From the NCBI GenBank assembly GCA_004556985.1, contig SFFC01000016.1:1-29986 (forward strand): a stretch of DNA of 29,986 nt. The letters are read 5' to 3'. This DNA is from Clostridiales bacterium. Its GTDB lineage: Bacteria > Bacillota > Clostridia > Christensenellales > Aristaeellaceae. The notes below the pieces were generated by a model. The model was not told the DNA's origin, ran no database searches, and saw only the letters and a program-made list of their open reading frames with translations. This document shows, in pieces, positions 14,806 to 23,594 of this stretch (positions within the stretch are counted from its first letter, which is position 1; each line of letters starts with the position of its first letter). Position numbers and translations under genes: made by a program.

Positions 14806-15635
14806 CCATCCGGGAGGCGCTCCGGGCGGCGCAGGAGAGGCTCGAGGCCGCCGGCGTGCCAGAGGCGGGGCTTGACGCCGAGCTGCTGCTTGCCTTCGCG
14901 CTCCATGAGGACAGGCTGAGGATGCGCCTTGACGGGCAGCGCGCGCTGCCGGAGGCGGCGCTTGACCGCTATGAGGCGCTGGTCGTCCGGCGCGAGACGC
15001 GGGAGCCGCTGCAATACATCGAGGGCGAGGCACCGTTCATGGGGCTGACCTTCACGGTCGCCCCGGGCGTGCTCATTCCCCGGCAGGACACGGAGATCCT
15101 CTGCGAGGAGGCGCTCTCCCGCCTCAGACCGGGCATGCGCGTGCTGGATATCGGCACGGGCTCCGGCGCGCTGGCCGTATCGCTGGCTAAGCTTGGCGGC
15201 GCACGGATGACGGCGGCCGACGTGAGCGACGCGGCGCTCGCGATCGCGCAAGAGAATGCGAAGCGAAACGGGGCGGACGTGCGGTTTGTGAAGAGCGACT
15301 GCTTTGCAGCGCTCGCCGGGGAGCGGTTTGACATGATCGTCTCCAACCCGCCGTATATCGACGCACAGGAGATGGCGGAGCTGATGCCCGAGGTGCGCCG
15401 CGAGCCGGAGCTCGCGCTCTTCGGCGGGCTGGACGGGCTCGACTATTACAGGCGCATCGCGGCACAGGCGCCGGCGCATCTCGCGCACGGCGGCTGGCTG
15501 CTCTTTGAAATCGGCTGGAAGCAGAGGGAGCCGGTCTGCGCGCTGATGCGCGCGCACATCGGAGAGCCGTTTGCCTGTCGGGACTATGGTGGAAACTGGC
15601 GCGTTGTCGGCGCGCAGCTCCGCAGCGACGATTGA
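14802..15635 (+). CDS. prmC: Peptide chain release factor N5-glutamine methyltransferase
   Basis: Methylates the glutamine of the GGQ motif in release factors, raising termination efficiency. The 277-aa product has the N-terminal helical domain, PLQYIEGEAPFMGLTF, LIPRQDTEIL, SAM motif I VLDIGTGSGALAV near residues 110-122, and catalytic NPPY at 182-185. The start is a GTG that overlaps the yqhQ stop (GTGA). It lies 24 nt before prfA, whose product is its substrate, a near-universal pairing. Confidence 0.96.
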   Translation: MTIREALRAAQERLEAAGVPEAGLDAELLLAFALHEDRLRMRLDGQRALPEAALDRYEALVVRRETREPLQYIEGEAPFMGLTFTVAPGVLIPRQDTEILCEEALSRLRPGMRVLDIGTGSGALAVSLAKLGGARMTAADVSDAALAIAQENAKRNGADVRFVKSDCFAALAGERFDMIVSNPPYIDAQEMAELMPEVRREPELALFGGLDGLDYYRRIAAQAPAHLAHGGWLLFEIGWKQREPVCALMRAHIGEPFACRDYGGNWRVVGAQLRSDD

Positions 15636-15659
15636 ATCAGAAAAGCAGGGAGGAAGCGC

Positions 15660-16727
15660 ATGCTGAAAAGGCTTGACTGGGTGCATCCCCGAATGGAGGA
15701 GCTGGGCGCGCTCCTCTCCGACCCGGCCGTCGTGCAGGATCAGGAGAAATGGCGCGCACTGATGCGCGAGCACAGCCAGCTGGAGCCGCTCGACCGGGCC
15801 ATTGCGCAGTGCCGCCGGATGCTTTCCGAGCGGGAGGAGGCGCAGGCGCTGCTCGCGGACGCGGACATGGCGCCTGTGGCCCGGGAGGAGCTTGCGCGCC
15901 TAGAGGAGGAGATTCCCCGGCTGGAGCGGGAGATTCAGCTCCTGCTGCTGCCGCGCGACCCGAACGCAGAACGCAGCGTCGTCATGGAGATCCGCGGCGG
16001 CGCGGGCGGCGAGGAGGCTGCGCTGTTCGGGACGATGCTCCTGCGGATGTACACGCGCTACGCGGAGCGCCGCGGCTGGCGCGTCGAAATGATGGACGCG
16101 AACATGACGGAGCTGGGCGGCGTCAAGGAGGCCGTCTTCTCGATCATCGGCGAGGGCGCATACAGCCGCCTGCGCTACGAGAGCGGCGTCCACCGCGTGC
16201 AGCGGATTCCCGTGACGGAGAGCAACGGCAAGCGGCAGACCTCGACGGCGACGGTCGCCGTGCTGCCGGAGGCGGAGGAGGTCGATGTGAAGATCGACCC
16301 AAACGACTTGCGCATCGACGTCTACCGCGCGTCGGGCCACGGCGGCCAGTACATCAACAAGACGGACAGCGCCGTGCGCATTACGCACCTGCCGACCGGG
16401 CTGGTCGTGACCTGCCAGGACGAGAAGAGCCAGCTCAAGAACAAGGAGAAGGCGATGCGCGTGCTGCGCGCGCGGCTGTATGAGCAGCTGCAGGGCGAGA
16501 AGGACGAGGCCTATGCCGCCGACAGGCGCGCCCAGGTCGGCACGGGCGACCGGAGCGAGCGCATCCGCACCTACAATTTCAACGAGGGGCGCGTGACCGA
16601 CCACCGGCTGGGCAGAACGATCTACACGATCGATGCTTTTGTGGACGGGGATATGGACGAGATCATCGATGCGCTGATCTTCGCGGATCAGCAGGAGCAG
16701 CTGCGCAGACTGGGCGCGCAGGCATAA
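15660..16727 (+). CDS. prfA: Peptide chain release factor 1
   Basis: Recognises UAA and UAG in the ribosomal A site and triggers peptide release. The 355-aa product has an N-terminal coiled region (1-100), the codon-recognition PVT at residues 184-186 (RF2 would have SPF), and the catalytic GGQ at 228-230 in SGHGGQYINKTDSAVR. The C-terminal GDRSERIRTYNFNEGRVTDHR is the usual RF1 block. GGAGG lies before the ATG. It is part of yqhQ-prmC-prfA-Sua5. Confidence 0.97.
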   Translation: MLKRLDWVHPRMEELGALLSDPAVVQDQEKWRALMREHSQLEPLDRAIAQCRRMLSEREEAQALLADADMAPVAREELARLEEEIPRLEREIQLLLLPRDPNAERSVVMEIRGGAGGEEAALFGTMLLRMYTRYAERRGWRVEMMDANMTELGGVKEAVFSIIGEGAYSRLRYESGVHRVQRIPVTESNGKRQTSTATVAVLPEAEEVDVKIDPNDLRIDVYRASGHGGQYINKTDSAVRITHLPTGLVVTCQDEKSQLKNKEKAMRVLRARLYEQLQGEKDEAYAADRRAQVGTGDRSERIRTYNFNEGRVTDHRLGRTIYTIDAFVDGDMDEIIDALIFADQQEQLRRLGAQA

Positions 16728-16741
16728 AAGAAGGAATGCAG

Positions 16742-17773
16742 ATGAAGACAGAAGTCAAACCCATTACGCCTCAGAGCCTTGCGCAGGGCGGCGCGCTCAT
16801 CCGCGCAGGCGAGCTGGTCGGCATGCCGACGGAGACGGTCTACGGCCTGGGCGGCAACGCGCTGAGCGCAAGCGCCGCGCTGCGCATCTTTGAGGCGAAG
16901 GGGCGCCCGGCGGACAATCCGCTGATCGTCCACGTCGCCTGCGTGGAGGAGATTCCGCCGCTGGTGCGCGCGATCCCGAAGGCGGCAAAGCAACTCATGG
17001 AGGCCTTCTGGCCGGGGCCGATGACGCTGATTCTGCCCAAGGCGGACTGTATCCCCAGGGAGGTCAGCGCCGGGCTCGACACGGTCGGCATCCGCCTGCC
17101 CTCGAGCGCTGCGGCGCGCGGGCTCATCCGGGCGGCGGGCGTGCCCATCGCCGCGCCCAGCGGCAACCGCAGCGGAAGGCCGAGCCCGACGACGGCGCAG
17201 CACATGCTCGAAGACATGGATGGGCGCATCCCGCTGATCCTCGACGACGGTCCCTGCGCGGTGGGGGTCGAGTCGAGTGTGATCGATGCGACGGGCGAGA
17301 CGCCCGTGATCCTGAGGCCGGGCGGCATCACGCCGGAGATGGTCGAGCGGGTGCTCGGGCGCGTCAGCGTGGACGAGCACGTCATGAGCCCGCTGCACGA
17401 GGGCGAGGTCGTCCGCTCGCCGGGCATGAAGTACCGCCATTACGCGCCGCAGGCGAAGACGATCATCTATGAGGGGGACGCAGGGCGCGTCGTCGCGGCG
17501 ATCTGCCGCCAGTATGATGAGGCGACCGCGGCAGGGGAGCGTGTGGCGATTCTCGGCTTTGACGAGCATGACTTCGGCAGCCGCACGCGCATCAGCCTGG
17601 GCAGCGCAGGCCGGCCGCAGGATGCTGCGGCGCGTCTGTTTTCCGCGCTGCGCGAGCTCGACGAGCGCGGGGAGACGATGGCGCTTTGTGAGGCGGTCGG
17701 TCTGTCGGGCATCGGCCTGGCGGTCATGAACCGCATGGGCCGCGCGGCGGCGTTTGACATTCGCCAGGTCTGA
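16742..17773 (+). CDS. L-threonylcarbamoyladenylate synthase, Sua5 type
   Basis: Makes threonylcarbamoyl-AMP from threonine, bicarbonate and ATP, the first step of t6A37 in ANN-decoding tRNAs. The YrdC domain (about 1-205) shows PTETVYGLG, FEAKGRPADNPLIVHV, FWPGPMTL, VGIRLPS and APSGNRSG. After about residue 220 the SPGMKYRHYAPQAK linker and a C-terminal Sua5 domain follow, so this is the long Sua5 form (343 aa) rather than short TsaC. An ATG at 16736 touches the AAGGA site; the ATG at 16742 is 6 nt away and preferred. The position after prfA is the usual one in Firmicutes (ywlC in Bacillus). Confidence 0.93.
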   Translation: MKTEVKPITPQSLAQGGALIRAGELVGMPTETVYGLGGNALSASAALRIFEAKGRPADNPLIVHVACVEEIPPLVRAIPKAAKQLMEAFWPGPMTLILPKADCIPREVSAGLDTVGIRLPSSAAARGLIRAAGVPIAAPSGNRSGRPSPTTAQHMLEDMDGRIPLILDDGPCAVGVESSVIDATGETPVILRPGGITPEMVERVLGRVSVDEHVMSPLHEGEVVRSPGMKYRHYAPQAKTIIYEGDAGRVVAAICRQYDEATAAGERVAILGFDEHDFGSRTRISLGSAGRPQDAAARLFSALRELDERGETMALCEAVGLSGIGLAVMNRMGRAAAFDIRQV

Positions 17774-17806
17774 GCCGGGCCACAGCCTTTGAACGGGGGA
17801 AATATC

Positions 17807-18328
17807 TTGCTTTGCAGAAGCTTTGAGCCGGTTTTTGCGGCCGACGCACATGTGCTGATCGTCGGCTCGATGCCCAGCGTTAAATCGCTCGAGGATGCGC
17901 AGTATTATGCGCATCCCCGCAATGCTTTTTGGCCAATTCTGTTTGACATTTTTGGAGAATTGCCCCATAATGATTATGAACGGAAAAAAGCCCTGATCGT
18001 CTCGCGTCATCTGGCGCTCTGGGATGCCGCCGCCTGCTGCGAGCGGGAGGGCAGCCTGGACAGCGCCATGCGCGGGGTGGTCTTCAACGACTTCGCGTCG
18101 CTGTACGCGCGTTGCCCGGGGATTGAAACCGTGCTTTGCAACGGAGCGACGGCGCATGCGCTGTTCCGCAAGTCCGGCGCCGGGGAGGGCAAGTGCGTAC
18201 TGCGCCTGCCCAGCACGAGTCCGGCCTATACCTTACCCTATGCGCAAAAGCTGAGCGTCTGGAGGGACGCGCTGCTTGACGCTCTGGGCAGCCAGGAAAA
18301 CAATGGTTCAGCATCAAGGGAGGCATGA
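17807..18328 (+). CDS. DNA-deoxyinosine glycosylase (UDG superfamily, hypoxanthine-DNA glycosylase type)
   Basis: Base-excision repair enzyme expected to remove hypoxanthine arising from adenine deamination. The 173-aa protein has VLIVGSMPSVKSLEDAQYY followed by AHPRNAFWPI, which is the active-site block of this UDG branch, and the second conserved motif LPSTSPAY near residues 131-138. The role follows from family similarity only. TTG at 17807 was selected because GGGGGA (17795-17800) is 6 nt upstream; an earlier TTG at 17789 has no site. Its stop is 3 nt before the pyrimidine-nucleoside phosphorylase ATG. Confidence 0.85.
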   Translation: MLCRSFEPVFAADAHVLIVGSMPSVKSLEDAQYYAHPRNAFWPILFDIFGELPHNDYERKKALIVSRHLALWDAAACCEREGSLDSAMRGVVFNDFASLYARCPGIETVLCNGATAHALFRKSGAGEGKCVLRLPSTSPAYTLPYAQKLSVWRDALLDALGSQENNGSASREA

Positions 18329-18331
18329 ACG

Positions 18332-19660
18332 ATGAATTTTGTCGATGTGATTCTCAAAAAGAAGGCGGGCGAGGCGCTTTCGCCCGAGGAAATCCGCGCG
18401 TTTGCGCGCGGCGCCGCGGATGGCAGCGTGCCGGATTACCAGCTTTCCGCGCTGCTGATGGCGATCTGCTTTCAGGGCATGAACGCGCAGGAGACCGCCT
18501 GCCTGACGATGGAAATGATGCGTTCCGGCGGCGTGGTCGACCTCTCTTCCATTGACGGCGTGTGCGTGGACAAGCATTCGACGGGCGGCGTCGGCGACAC
18601 GACGACGCTCGTGCTCGTGCCGCTGGCGGCCGCCTGCGGGGCGAAGGTCGCCAAGCTCTCCGGGCGCGGCCTGGGGCATACCGGCGGGACGCTGGACAAG
18701 CTCGAGAGCATCCCCGGCTGCTCGGTCGAAAAGACGCAGGAGGAATTTGTCGAGCAGGTGCAGCGCATCGGCTGCGCGGTCGTTGGCCAGACGCAGGATC
18801 TCTGCCCGGCGGACAAGGCGCTCTACGCGCTGCGCGACGTGACGGGCACGGTCGGCTGCGTGCCGCTGATCGCCTCGAGCATCGTCAGCAAGAAGCTGGC
18901 CAGCGGCGCGGGCGCGATCATCCTGGACGTCAAGACGGGCAGCGGCGCGCTCATGCACACGCTGGAGGAATCCATTGAGCTCGCGCGCGCGATGGTCGAC
19001 ATCGGCACGCAGGCGGGCAAGCCGATTCTCGCGCTGGTGACGGGCATGGATCAGCCGCTGGGGACGCACGTGGGCAACGCGCTGGAGGTCAAGGAAGCCA
19101 TCGACATCCTCTCCGGCCGTACGGGCGGCGATTTGCTGACGGTTTCGCTGGAGCTTGGCAGTCGGATGCTCGTCGCCTCGGGCATTGCCAAAGACGTCGA
19201 GGACGGCAAGGCGAGGATGCGCGAGGCGCTTGAAAGCGGCGCGGGCCTTGAAAGGCTGCGCGAGATGATCGAGGCGCAGGGCGGCGACGGCCGCGTCTGC
19301 GAGGATATCGACTACCTGCCGCATGCGGCCTACAGGATCGACGTGCCGGCGCCCCAAAACGGCTTTGTCGCGAAGATGGATACGACGGCCATCGGCTACT
19401 GCGCGCAGGATCTGGGCGCGGGGCGCAAGAAAAAGACTGACGCGATCGACCCGGCGGTCGGCCTGGTCATGCGCGTGCGCCTGGGCGACGCCGTTGTGGC
19501 GGGGCAGCCGCTGGCGACCCTGTATCTGAATAAACCTGAGCTGGCGAACGAGGCGATCGCGCGGATGCAGCGCGCCATCGTCATTTCGCCCGAAAGGCCG
19601 GCGCTGCCGCCGCTGATCTATGCGGCCGTCTCGCCGGGGGAGACGATTCGGTACATCTGA
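18332..19660 (+). CDS. pdp: Pyrimidine-nucleoside phosphorylase
   Basis: Phosphorolysis of uridine and (deoxy)thymidine to base plus (deoxy)ribose-1-phosphate, a salvage step. The 442-aa product is full length. It has DKHSTGGVGDTTTL near residues 83-96 (phosphate site) and the family signature around SGRGLGHTGGTLDKLE (about 110-125), then DVKTGSGALM and a C-terminal PYNP domain ending in PLIYAAVSPGETI. AGGGAGG (18317-18323) lies 8 nt before the ATG. It closes the tight yqhQ-to-pdp run; 44 nt without a terminator separate it from the ABC transporter genes. Confidence 0.94.
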   Translation: MNFVDVILKKKAGEALSPEEIRAFARGAADGSVPDYQLSALLMAICFQGMNAQETACLTMEMMRSGGVVDLSSIDGVCVDKHSTGGVGDTTTLVLVPLAAACGAKVAKLSGRGLGHTGGTLDKLESIPGCSVEKTQEEFVEQVQRIGCAVVGQTQDLCPADKALYALRDVTGTVGCVPLIASSIVSKKLASGAGAIILDVKTGSGALMHTLEESIELARAMVDIGTQAGKPILALVTGMDQPLGTHVGNALEVKEAIDILSGRTGGDLLTVSLELGSRMLVASGIAKDVEDGKARMREALESGAGLERLREMIEAQGGDGRVCEDIDYLPHAAYRIDVPAPQNGFVAKMDTTAIGYCAQDLGAGRKKKTDAIDPAVGLVMRVRLGDAVVAGQPLATLYLNKPELANEAIARMQRAIVISPERPALPPLIYAAVSPGETIRYI

Positions 19661-19704
19661 CGCGCGGGAAAGGGAAAACGCCCGTCAGACGTTGGGAAGG
19701 GAAT

Positions 19705-21495
19705 ATGAAAAAGAATCTGAAACAAAAGGCGCGGCTGCTGGCGCATCATTTGCGTCCAGCCGCGTCCGCGCTTGTGCTTGGAACGGCGGCTGTGCTGGCG
19801 GGAACGCTGCTGCGCACGCTGTTCACGCAGATCATCCGCTTTACGGTCGATACCGTGCTGATGGGGGAGACGGAGTCGCTGCCCGCGGCGCTCGCCGGAC
19901 TGGACGTGGGCAGGCTGCTCGCGCTGGCCTGTGGCCTGGCGGCGCTCACGTCGCTGGCGCAGTTTGCCGTGGGTTTTGTGCAGGACGCGAGCCTGCCGGT
20001 CGGCTCGGAGCGGTTTGTCAAGTCGCTGCGCGACGCGCTCTACAGCCACATTCAGCGACTGCCCTACAGCTGGCATGTGCAGAACCCGACGGGCGACATC
20101 ATCCAGCGCTGCACGGCGGATGTCGAGGTCGTTCGAACGTTCATCATGGATCAGATGATCGAGCTGGTCAGCACGATCTTTCTGATCACTGTCTACATGG
20201 CGGCCATGATGGCGATGGACGTGAGGATGTCGCTCGTCGCGATGGCCTTTGTGCCGGGCATCGTGCTTTATTCGGCGCTGTTTTTCAAAAAGGCGTCCTC
20301 GCGCTACACGGAATGCGACGAGGCCGAGGGCGCGCTTTCGACCGTTGTGCAGGAAAACCTGACCGGCGTGCGCGTCGTGCGCGCGTTCGGCCTGGAGCGC
20401 GCGGAGCTGCAGAAGTTCCGCAAAAAGAACGAGCATTACACCAATCTCTGGCTGAGCCTGGGCGCGACGCTCTCCAATTTCTGGACGCTGGGCGACCTGA
20501 TGAGCATGACGCAGGTGCTTTGCGTCGTTCTCTTCGGTACGGTGATGTGTGTGCGGGGCGAGCTGTCGCTGGGCACCTATCTGGCGTTTGTCAGCTACAC
20601 GCGCCAGCTGACCTGGCCGGTGCGCTCGCTGGGCCGCGTGATTTCGGAGATGAGCAAGGCGGGCGTCTCGATGGACCGCCTGCTCTACATCCTTGAGTCG
20701 AAGACGGAGCAGCCGACCGAGAATCCGTCTTCGGCCGACCTGCACGGGGATATCTGCTTTGACCACGTCTCCTTTGCCTATGAGCACAAGCCCGTGCTGC
20801 GCGACGTGAGCTTCTCGGTGCGCGGCGGCGGCACGCTCGGCATCCTGGGCGGGACGGGCAGCGGCAAGAGCACGATTGCGCTGCTGCTGGCGCGGCTGTA
20901 TGATCCCGACGAGGGCAGCATCCGCATCGGCGGCGTCGATCTGCGGCGGATGGATGTCTCCGTGCTGCGGCGGGGCGTGGGCGTCGTGCTGCAGGAGCCG
21001 TTTCTCTTCTCGCGCACGCTGAAGGAGAACATCGCCATCACGCGCGCGGACGCCTCGCAGGAGGAGATCGAGCGGGCGGCGGAGGCGGCCTGCCTGAGCG
21101 GCGCCATCGCGGAATTCAAGGATGGCTACGACACGGTAGTCGGCGAGCGCGGCGTCACGCTCTCCGGCGGGCAGAAGCAGCGCACGGCTATCGCGCGCAC
21201 GCTGCTCACCGGCGCGCCGATCAGGGTCTTTGACGACGCGCTGTCGGCGGTGGACGCGAAGACGGATGAGGCGATTCGCGCGCACCTGCGCGAGGCGGCG
21301 GGCGACGCGACGCTCATCCTCATCGCGCACAGGGTGGCGACGCTCATGCGCGCAGACGAGATCATCGTGCTGGAGGACGGACAGATCGTCGAGCACGGCA
21401 CCCATGAGGAGCTGATGAAGCTCGGCGGCGCATACGCAAGAACCGCACGGGCGCAGGGCGCCGGGGTGGGGAAGGAGGCGGAGGCCCATGGCTGA
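19705..21495 (+). CDS. ABC exporter half-transporter, subunit with degenerate ATP site
   Basis: 596 aa: six-helix exporter domain (about 15-320) and an ATP-binding domain (about 345-580). Walker A GGTGSGKST 382-390, signature LSGGQ 486-490, Walker B ending D510, H-loop H542. The residue after the Walker B aspartate is D511 (FDDALSAVD) where the catalytic glutamate normally stands. The signature is canonical. With its partner downstream this is the pattern of heterodimeric multidrug exporters such as TM287/288 or BmrCD. The substrate is unknown; the family exports drugs, lipids or peptides. The 3' end overlaps the next gene by 8 nt, so equimolar synthesis by translational coupling is likely. 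Confidence 0.92.
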   Translation: MKKNLKQKARLLAHHLRPAASALVLGTAAVLAGTLLRTLFTQIIRFTVDTVLMGETESLPAALAGLDVGRLLALACGLAALTSLAQFAVGFVQDASLPVGSERFVKSLRDALYSHIQRLPYSWHVQNPTGDIIQRCTADVEVVRTFIMDQMIELVSTIFLITVYMAAMMAMDVRMSLVAMAFVPGIVLYSALFFKKASSRYTECDEAEGALSTVVQENLTGVRVVRAFGLERAELQKFRKKNEHYTNLWLSLGATLSNFWTLGDLMSMTQVLCVVLFGTVMCVRGELSLGTYLAFVSYTRQLTWPVRSLGRVISEMSKAGVSMDRLLYILESKTEQPTENPSSADLHGDICFDHVSFAYEHKPVLRDVSFSVRGGGTLGILGGTGSGKSTIALLLARLYDPDEGSIRIGGVDLRRMDVSVLRRGVGVVLQEPFLFSRTLKENIAITRADASQEEIERAAEAACLSGAIAEFKDGYDTVVGERGVTLSGGQKQRTAIARTLLTGAPIRVFDDALSAVDAKTDEAIRAHLREAAGDATLILIAHRVATLMRADEIIVLEDGQIVEHGTHEELMKLGGAYARTARAQGAGVGKEAEAHG

Positions 21496-23302
21496 TCAGA
21501 AGAAAACGGGATTTTCCCTCGTCCCCTGGAGGACCCTTTGGCCCGTGCTGAAAAGGCATGCGGGGCTGATCGCCGGCGCTGTGGGCAGCAACCTCGTGCT
21601 CGCCGTGACGGATTTCCTGCTGCCGCTGATCCAGGCGGAGGTCGTCGACCGGTTTATTCTGGCGGGTACGCTGGCGGGCCTTGGCGGCTATGTCCTCAAA
21701 TATTTCGCGCTCATGGCGACGGAGCTTGTCATGCTGCGCATCTACTTCGCCTGCTGCATGCGCCTGGAGATGTACACGAGCCGGGATCTCAGGGATGCGC
21801 TCTTCGTCAACCTGCAGCGGCTGAGCCTCGACTATTACAGCGTCACGAGCGCGGGCCACAGCCTCTCGCGCGTGATGAGCGACACGGAGCGCATCTCCGG
21901 CATGATCGCCTGGCGCTTTCCGGATATCATCTGGGGCTTTGCCTACATCCTCGGCGTATTCGTCGTGATGGGCACGCTGTCGCTGCCGCTGGCGATGACG
22001 CTGATCGTGCTCGCGCCGGTAGTGACGCTGCTGACGGTCTACTTCCAGCGCAGGCTGATCGCGCTCAACCGCGACGTGCGCACGCAGCACTCCAGAATCA
22101 CCGCGGGCTACAACGAGGGCATCATGGGCGCCAAGACGAGCAAGACCATGGCGCTGGAAGGAAAGCTCTGCGGCGAATTCGAGCAGACGACGTCGGCCGC
22201 GGCCCGAGCGGGCATCCTGCATGGACGGATGCGCGCGGTCTATGTGCCGCTGATCGTGCTGTGCGGCGCGCTGGCGGCGAGCGCCACGCTGCTTCGCGGC
22301 GGGCGCATGGTGCTCACGGGGACGCTGACCATCGGCGTGCTCAGCGCCTTTACGACCTATGCGCTCAGCCTGTTCCAGACCTTCCGCCAGCAGGCGAACG
22401 GCATCTCGCAGGCGGTCTCCCAGCAGGCCTGCGTCGAGCGCGTCGCCGAGCTGATGGCGCGCAGGCCGACGGTCTGCGACAGCCCGGAGGTCGAGGCGCG
22501 CTACGGCGACGCCTTCCATCCGAAGGAGGAAAACTGGGAGCCGATGCGCGGCGAGGTTGACTTTGAGGACGTCTCCTTCCACTATGAGGAGGGCGGCGAG
22601 GAGGTGCTTTCGCACTTCAATCTCCATGTCCCCGCGGGCGCGACGGTCGCCATCGTTGGCGAGACGGGCGCGGGCAAGAGCACGCTGGTTAACTTGGTCT
22701 GCCGCTTTTACGAGCCGACCGGCGGACGCGTGCTCATCGACGGGCGCGACATCCGAGAGCGCAGCCAGCTCTGGCTGCACAGCCACATCGGCTATGTGCT
22801 GCAGGAGCCGCACCTGTTTTCCGGTACGATCCGCGAGAACATCCGCTACGGCCGGCCGGAGGCGACGGACGAGGAGGTCGAGCAGGCGGCCATGGCTGTC
22901 AGCGCGGACCGCGTCGCGGCCAAGCTGGAAAAGGGCTACGACACGGACGTCGGCGAATGCGGCGACCGGCTCTCCACGGGCGAGAAGCAGCTGATCTCCT
23001 TCGCGCGGGCGATTCTCGCCCGGCCGAGCCTCTTTGTGCTCGACGAGGCGACCAGCTCCGTCGACACGCAGACGGAGCAGATGATCAAGCAGGCGACGGA
23101 CACGCTCATGCGCGGAACGACCTCGTTTGTCATCGCGCACAGGCTCTCGACCATCCGCCAGGCGGACACGATCCTCGTGATCGACCACGGAAGGATCGTC
23201 GAGCAGGGCACGCACGAGGAACTGCTTGAAAAGAAGGGCGTCTACGAGATGCTCTATACGACGCAGCTGAGCGCGCAGGAGAGGGAGACCGAAAAGGCGT
23301 GA
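21488..23302 (+). CDS. ABC exporter half-transporter, catalytic subunit
   Basis: 604 aa: six-helix exporter domain (about 15-335) with the intracellular QRLSLDYYSVTSAGHSLSR stretch, then an ATP-binding domain. Walker A GETGAGKST 391-399, signature LSTGEKQ from 495, Walker B with the catalytic glutamate present (LDEATSS, D519-E520), and an intact H-loop (IAHRLST). The signature departs from LSGGQ, which would make the composite site formed with the partner's D511 the non-hydrolysing one, while this subunit's Walker B plus the partner's LSGGQ forms the working site. It starts inside the preceding gene (ATG at 21488). The thrS promoter begins 9 nt after its stop; no terminator is seen. Confidence 0.92.
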   Translation: MADQKKTGFSLVPWRTLWPVLKRHAGLIAGAVGSNLVLAVTDFLLPLIQAEVVDRFILAGTLAGLGGYVLKYFALMATELVMLRIYFACCMRLEMYTSRDLRDALFVNLQRLSLDYYSVTSAGHSLSRVMSDTERISGMIAWRFPDIIWGFAYILGVFVVMGTLSLPLAMTLIVLAPVVTLLTVYFQRRLIALNRDVRTQHSRITAGYNEGIMGAKTSKTMALEGKLCGEFEQTTSAAARAGILHGRMRAVYVPLIVLCGALAASATLLRGGRMVLTGTLTIGVLSAFTTYALSLFQTFRQQANGISQAVSQQACVERVAELMARRPTVCDSPEVEARYGDAFHPKEENWEPMRGEVDFEDVSFHYEEGGEEVLSHFNLHVPAGATVAIVGETGAGKSTLVNLVCRFYEPTGGRVLIDGRDIRERSQLWLHSHIGYVLQEPHLFSGTIRENIRYGRPEATDEEVEQAAMAVSADRVAAKLEKGYDTDVGECGDRLSTGEKQLISFARAILARPSLFVLDEATSSVDTQTEQMIKQATDTLMRGTTSFVIAHRLSTIRQADTILVIDHGRIVEQGTHEELLEKKGVYEMLYTTQLSAQERETEKA

Positions 23303-23310
23303 TTTTGCGC

Positions 23311-23339
23311 TTGACTTTTTGCAAAAAGCGCGCTATACT
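23311..23339 (+). promoter_or_regulatory. Promoter of the thrS T-box transcript
   Basis: TTGACT (23311-23316), 17-bp spacer, TATACT (23334-23339). Start near 23346 gives a leader of about 250 nt. Confidence 0.85.
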
Positions 23340-23345
23340 GACGCT

Positions 23346-23570
23346 GCCTGAAATGACGGAGAAGAGTAGTTCCGGCAGAAAGTGTCCAAAGAGAGGCGCG
23401 CCATCGGCTGCAAGCGCGCCGGCATGGGCCGGAATGAAGACCACCTTCCGATCGGGCCGCGAGGCGCGCGATACAGCGGCAAAGAGCACCAATCAGGGTG
23501 GAACCACGGGCAGATTTTTTCCGCTCGTCCCTCAGACAATCAACTGGGGGACGAGCGTTTTTTATCCCCC
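23346..23570 (+). promoter_or_regulatory. T-box leader (tRNA-Thr sensing riboswitch)
   Basis: Contains the stem I elements GAAGAGTAG (AGTA motif, about 23361-23369), AGAGAG followed by GGCTGCAAG of the distal part, and a specifier region GAAGACCACC with ACC threonine codons at 23440-23445. The T-box core AGGGTGGAACCACGGG is at 23495-23510; its TGGA pairs with the uncharged tRNA 3' end to stabilise the antiterminator. The terminator follows at 23522-23563. Thr specificity agrees with the downstream gene. Confidence 0.95.
23522..23563 (+). terminator. T-box regulated terminator
   Basis: CGCTCGTCCC (23522-23531) pairs with GGGACGAGCG (23548-23557), followed by TTTTTT. It forms when charged tRNA-Thr is abundant and the antiterminator does not. 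Confidence 0.92.
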
Positions 23571-23594
23571 GAACAACGAGAAGGAGGAAGAACC

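Noticed and set aside
19618..23215. Two long minus-strand frames opposite the ABC transporter genes
   Set aside because: Shadow frames caused by codon bias; composition is His/Arg-rich and no start signals are present.
23307..23332. Dyad around TTTTTGCAAAAA overlapping the thrS -35 region as a terminator for the ABC genes
   Set aside because: The strand after the dyad is GCGCGC, not a T run; the sequence is better explained as the thrS promoter.
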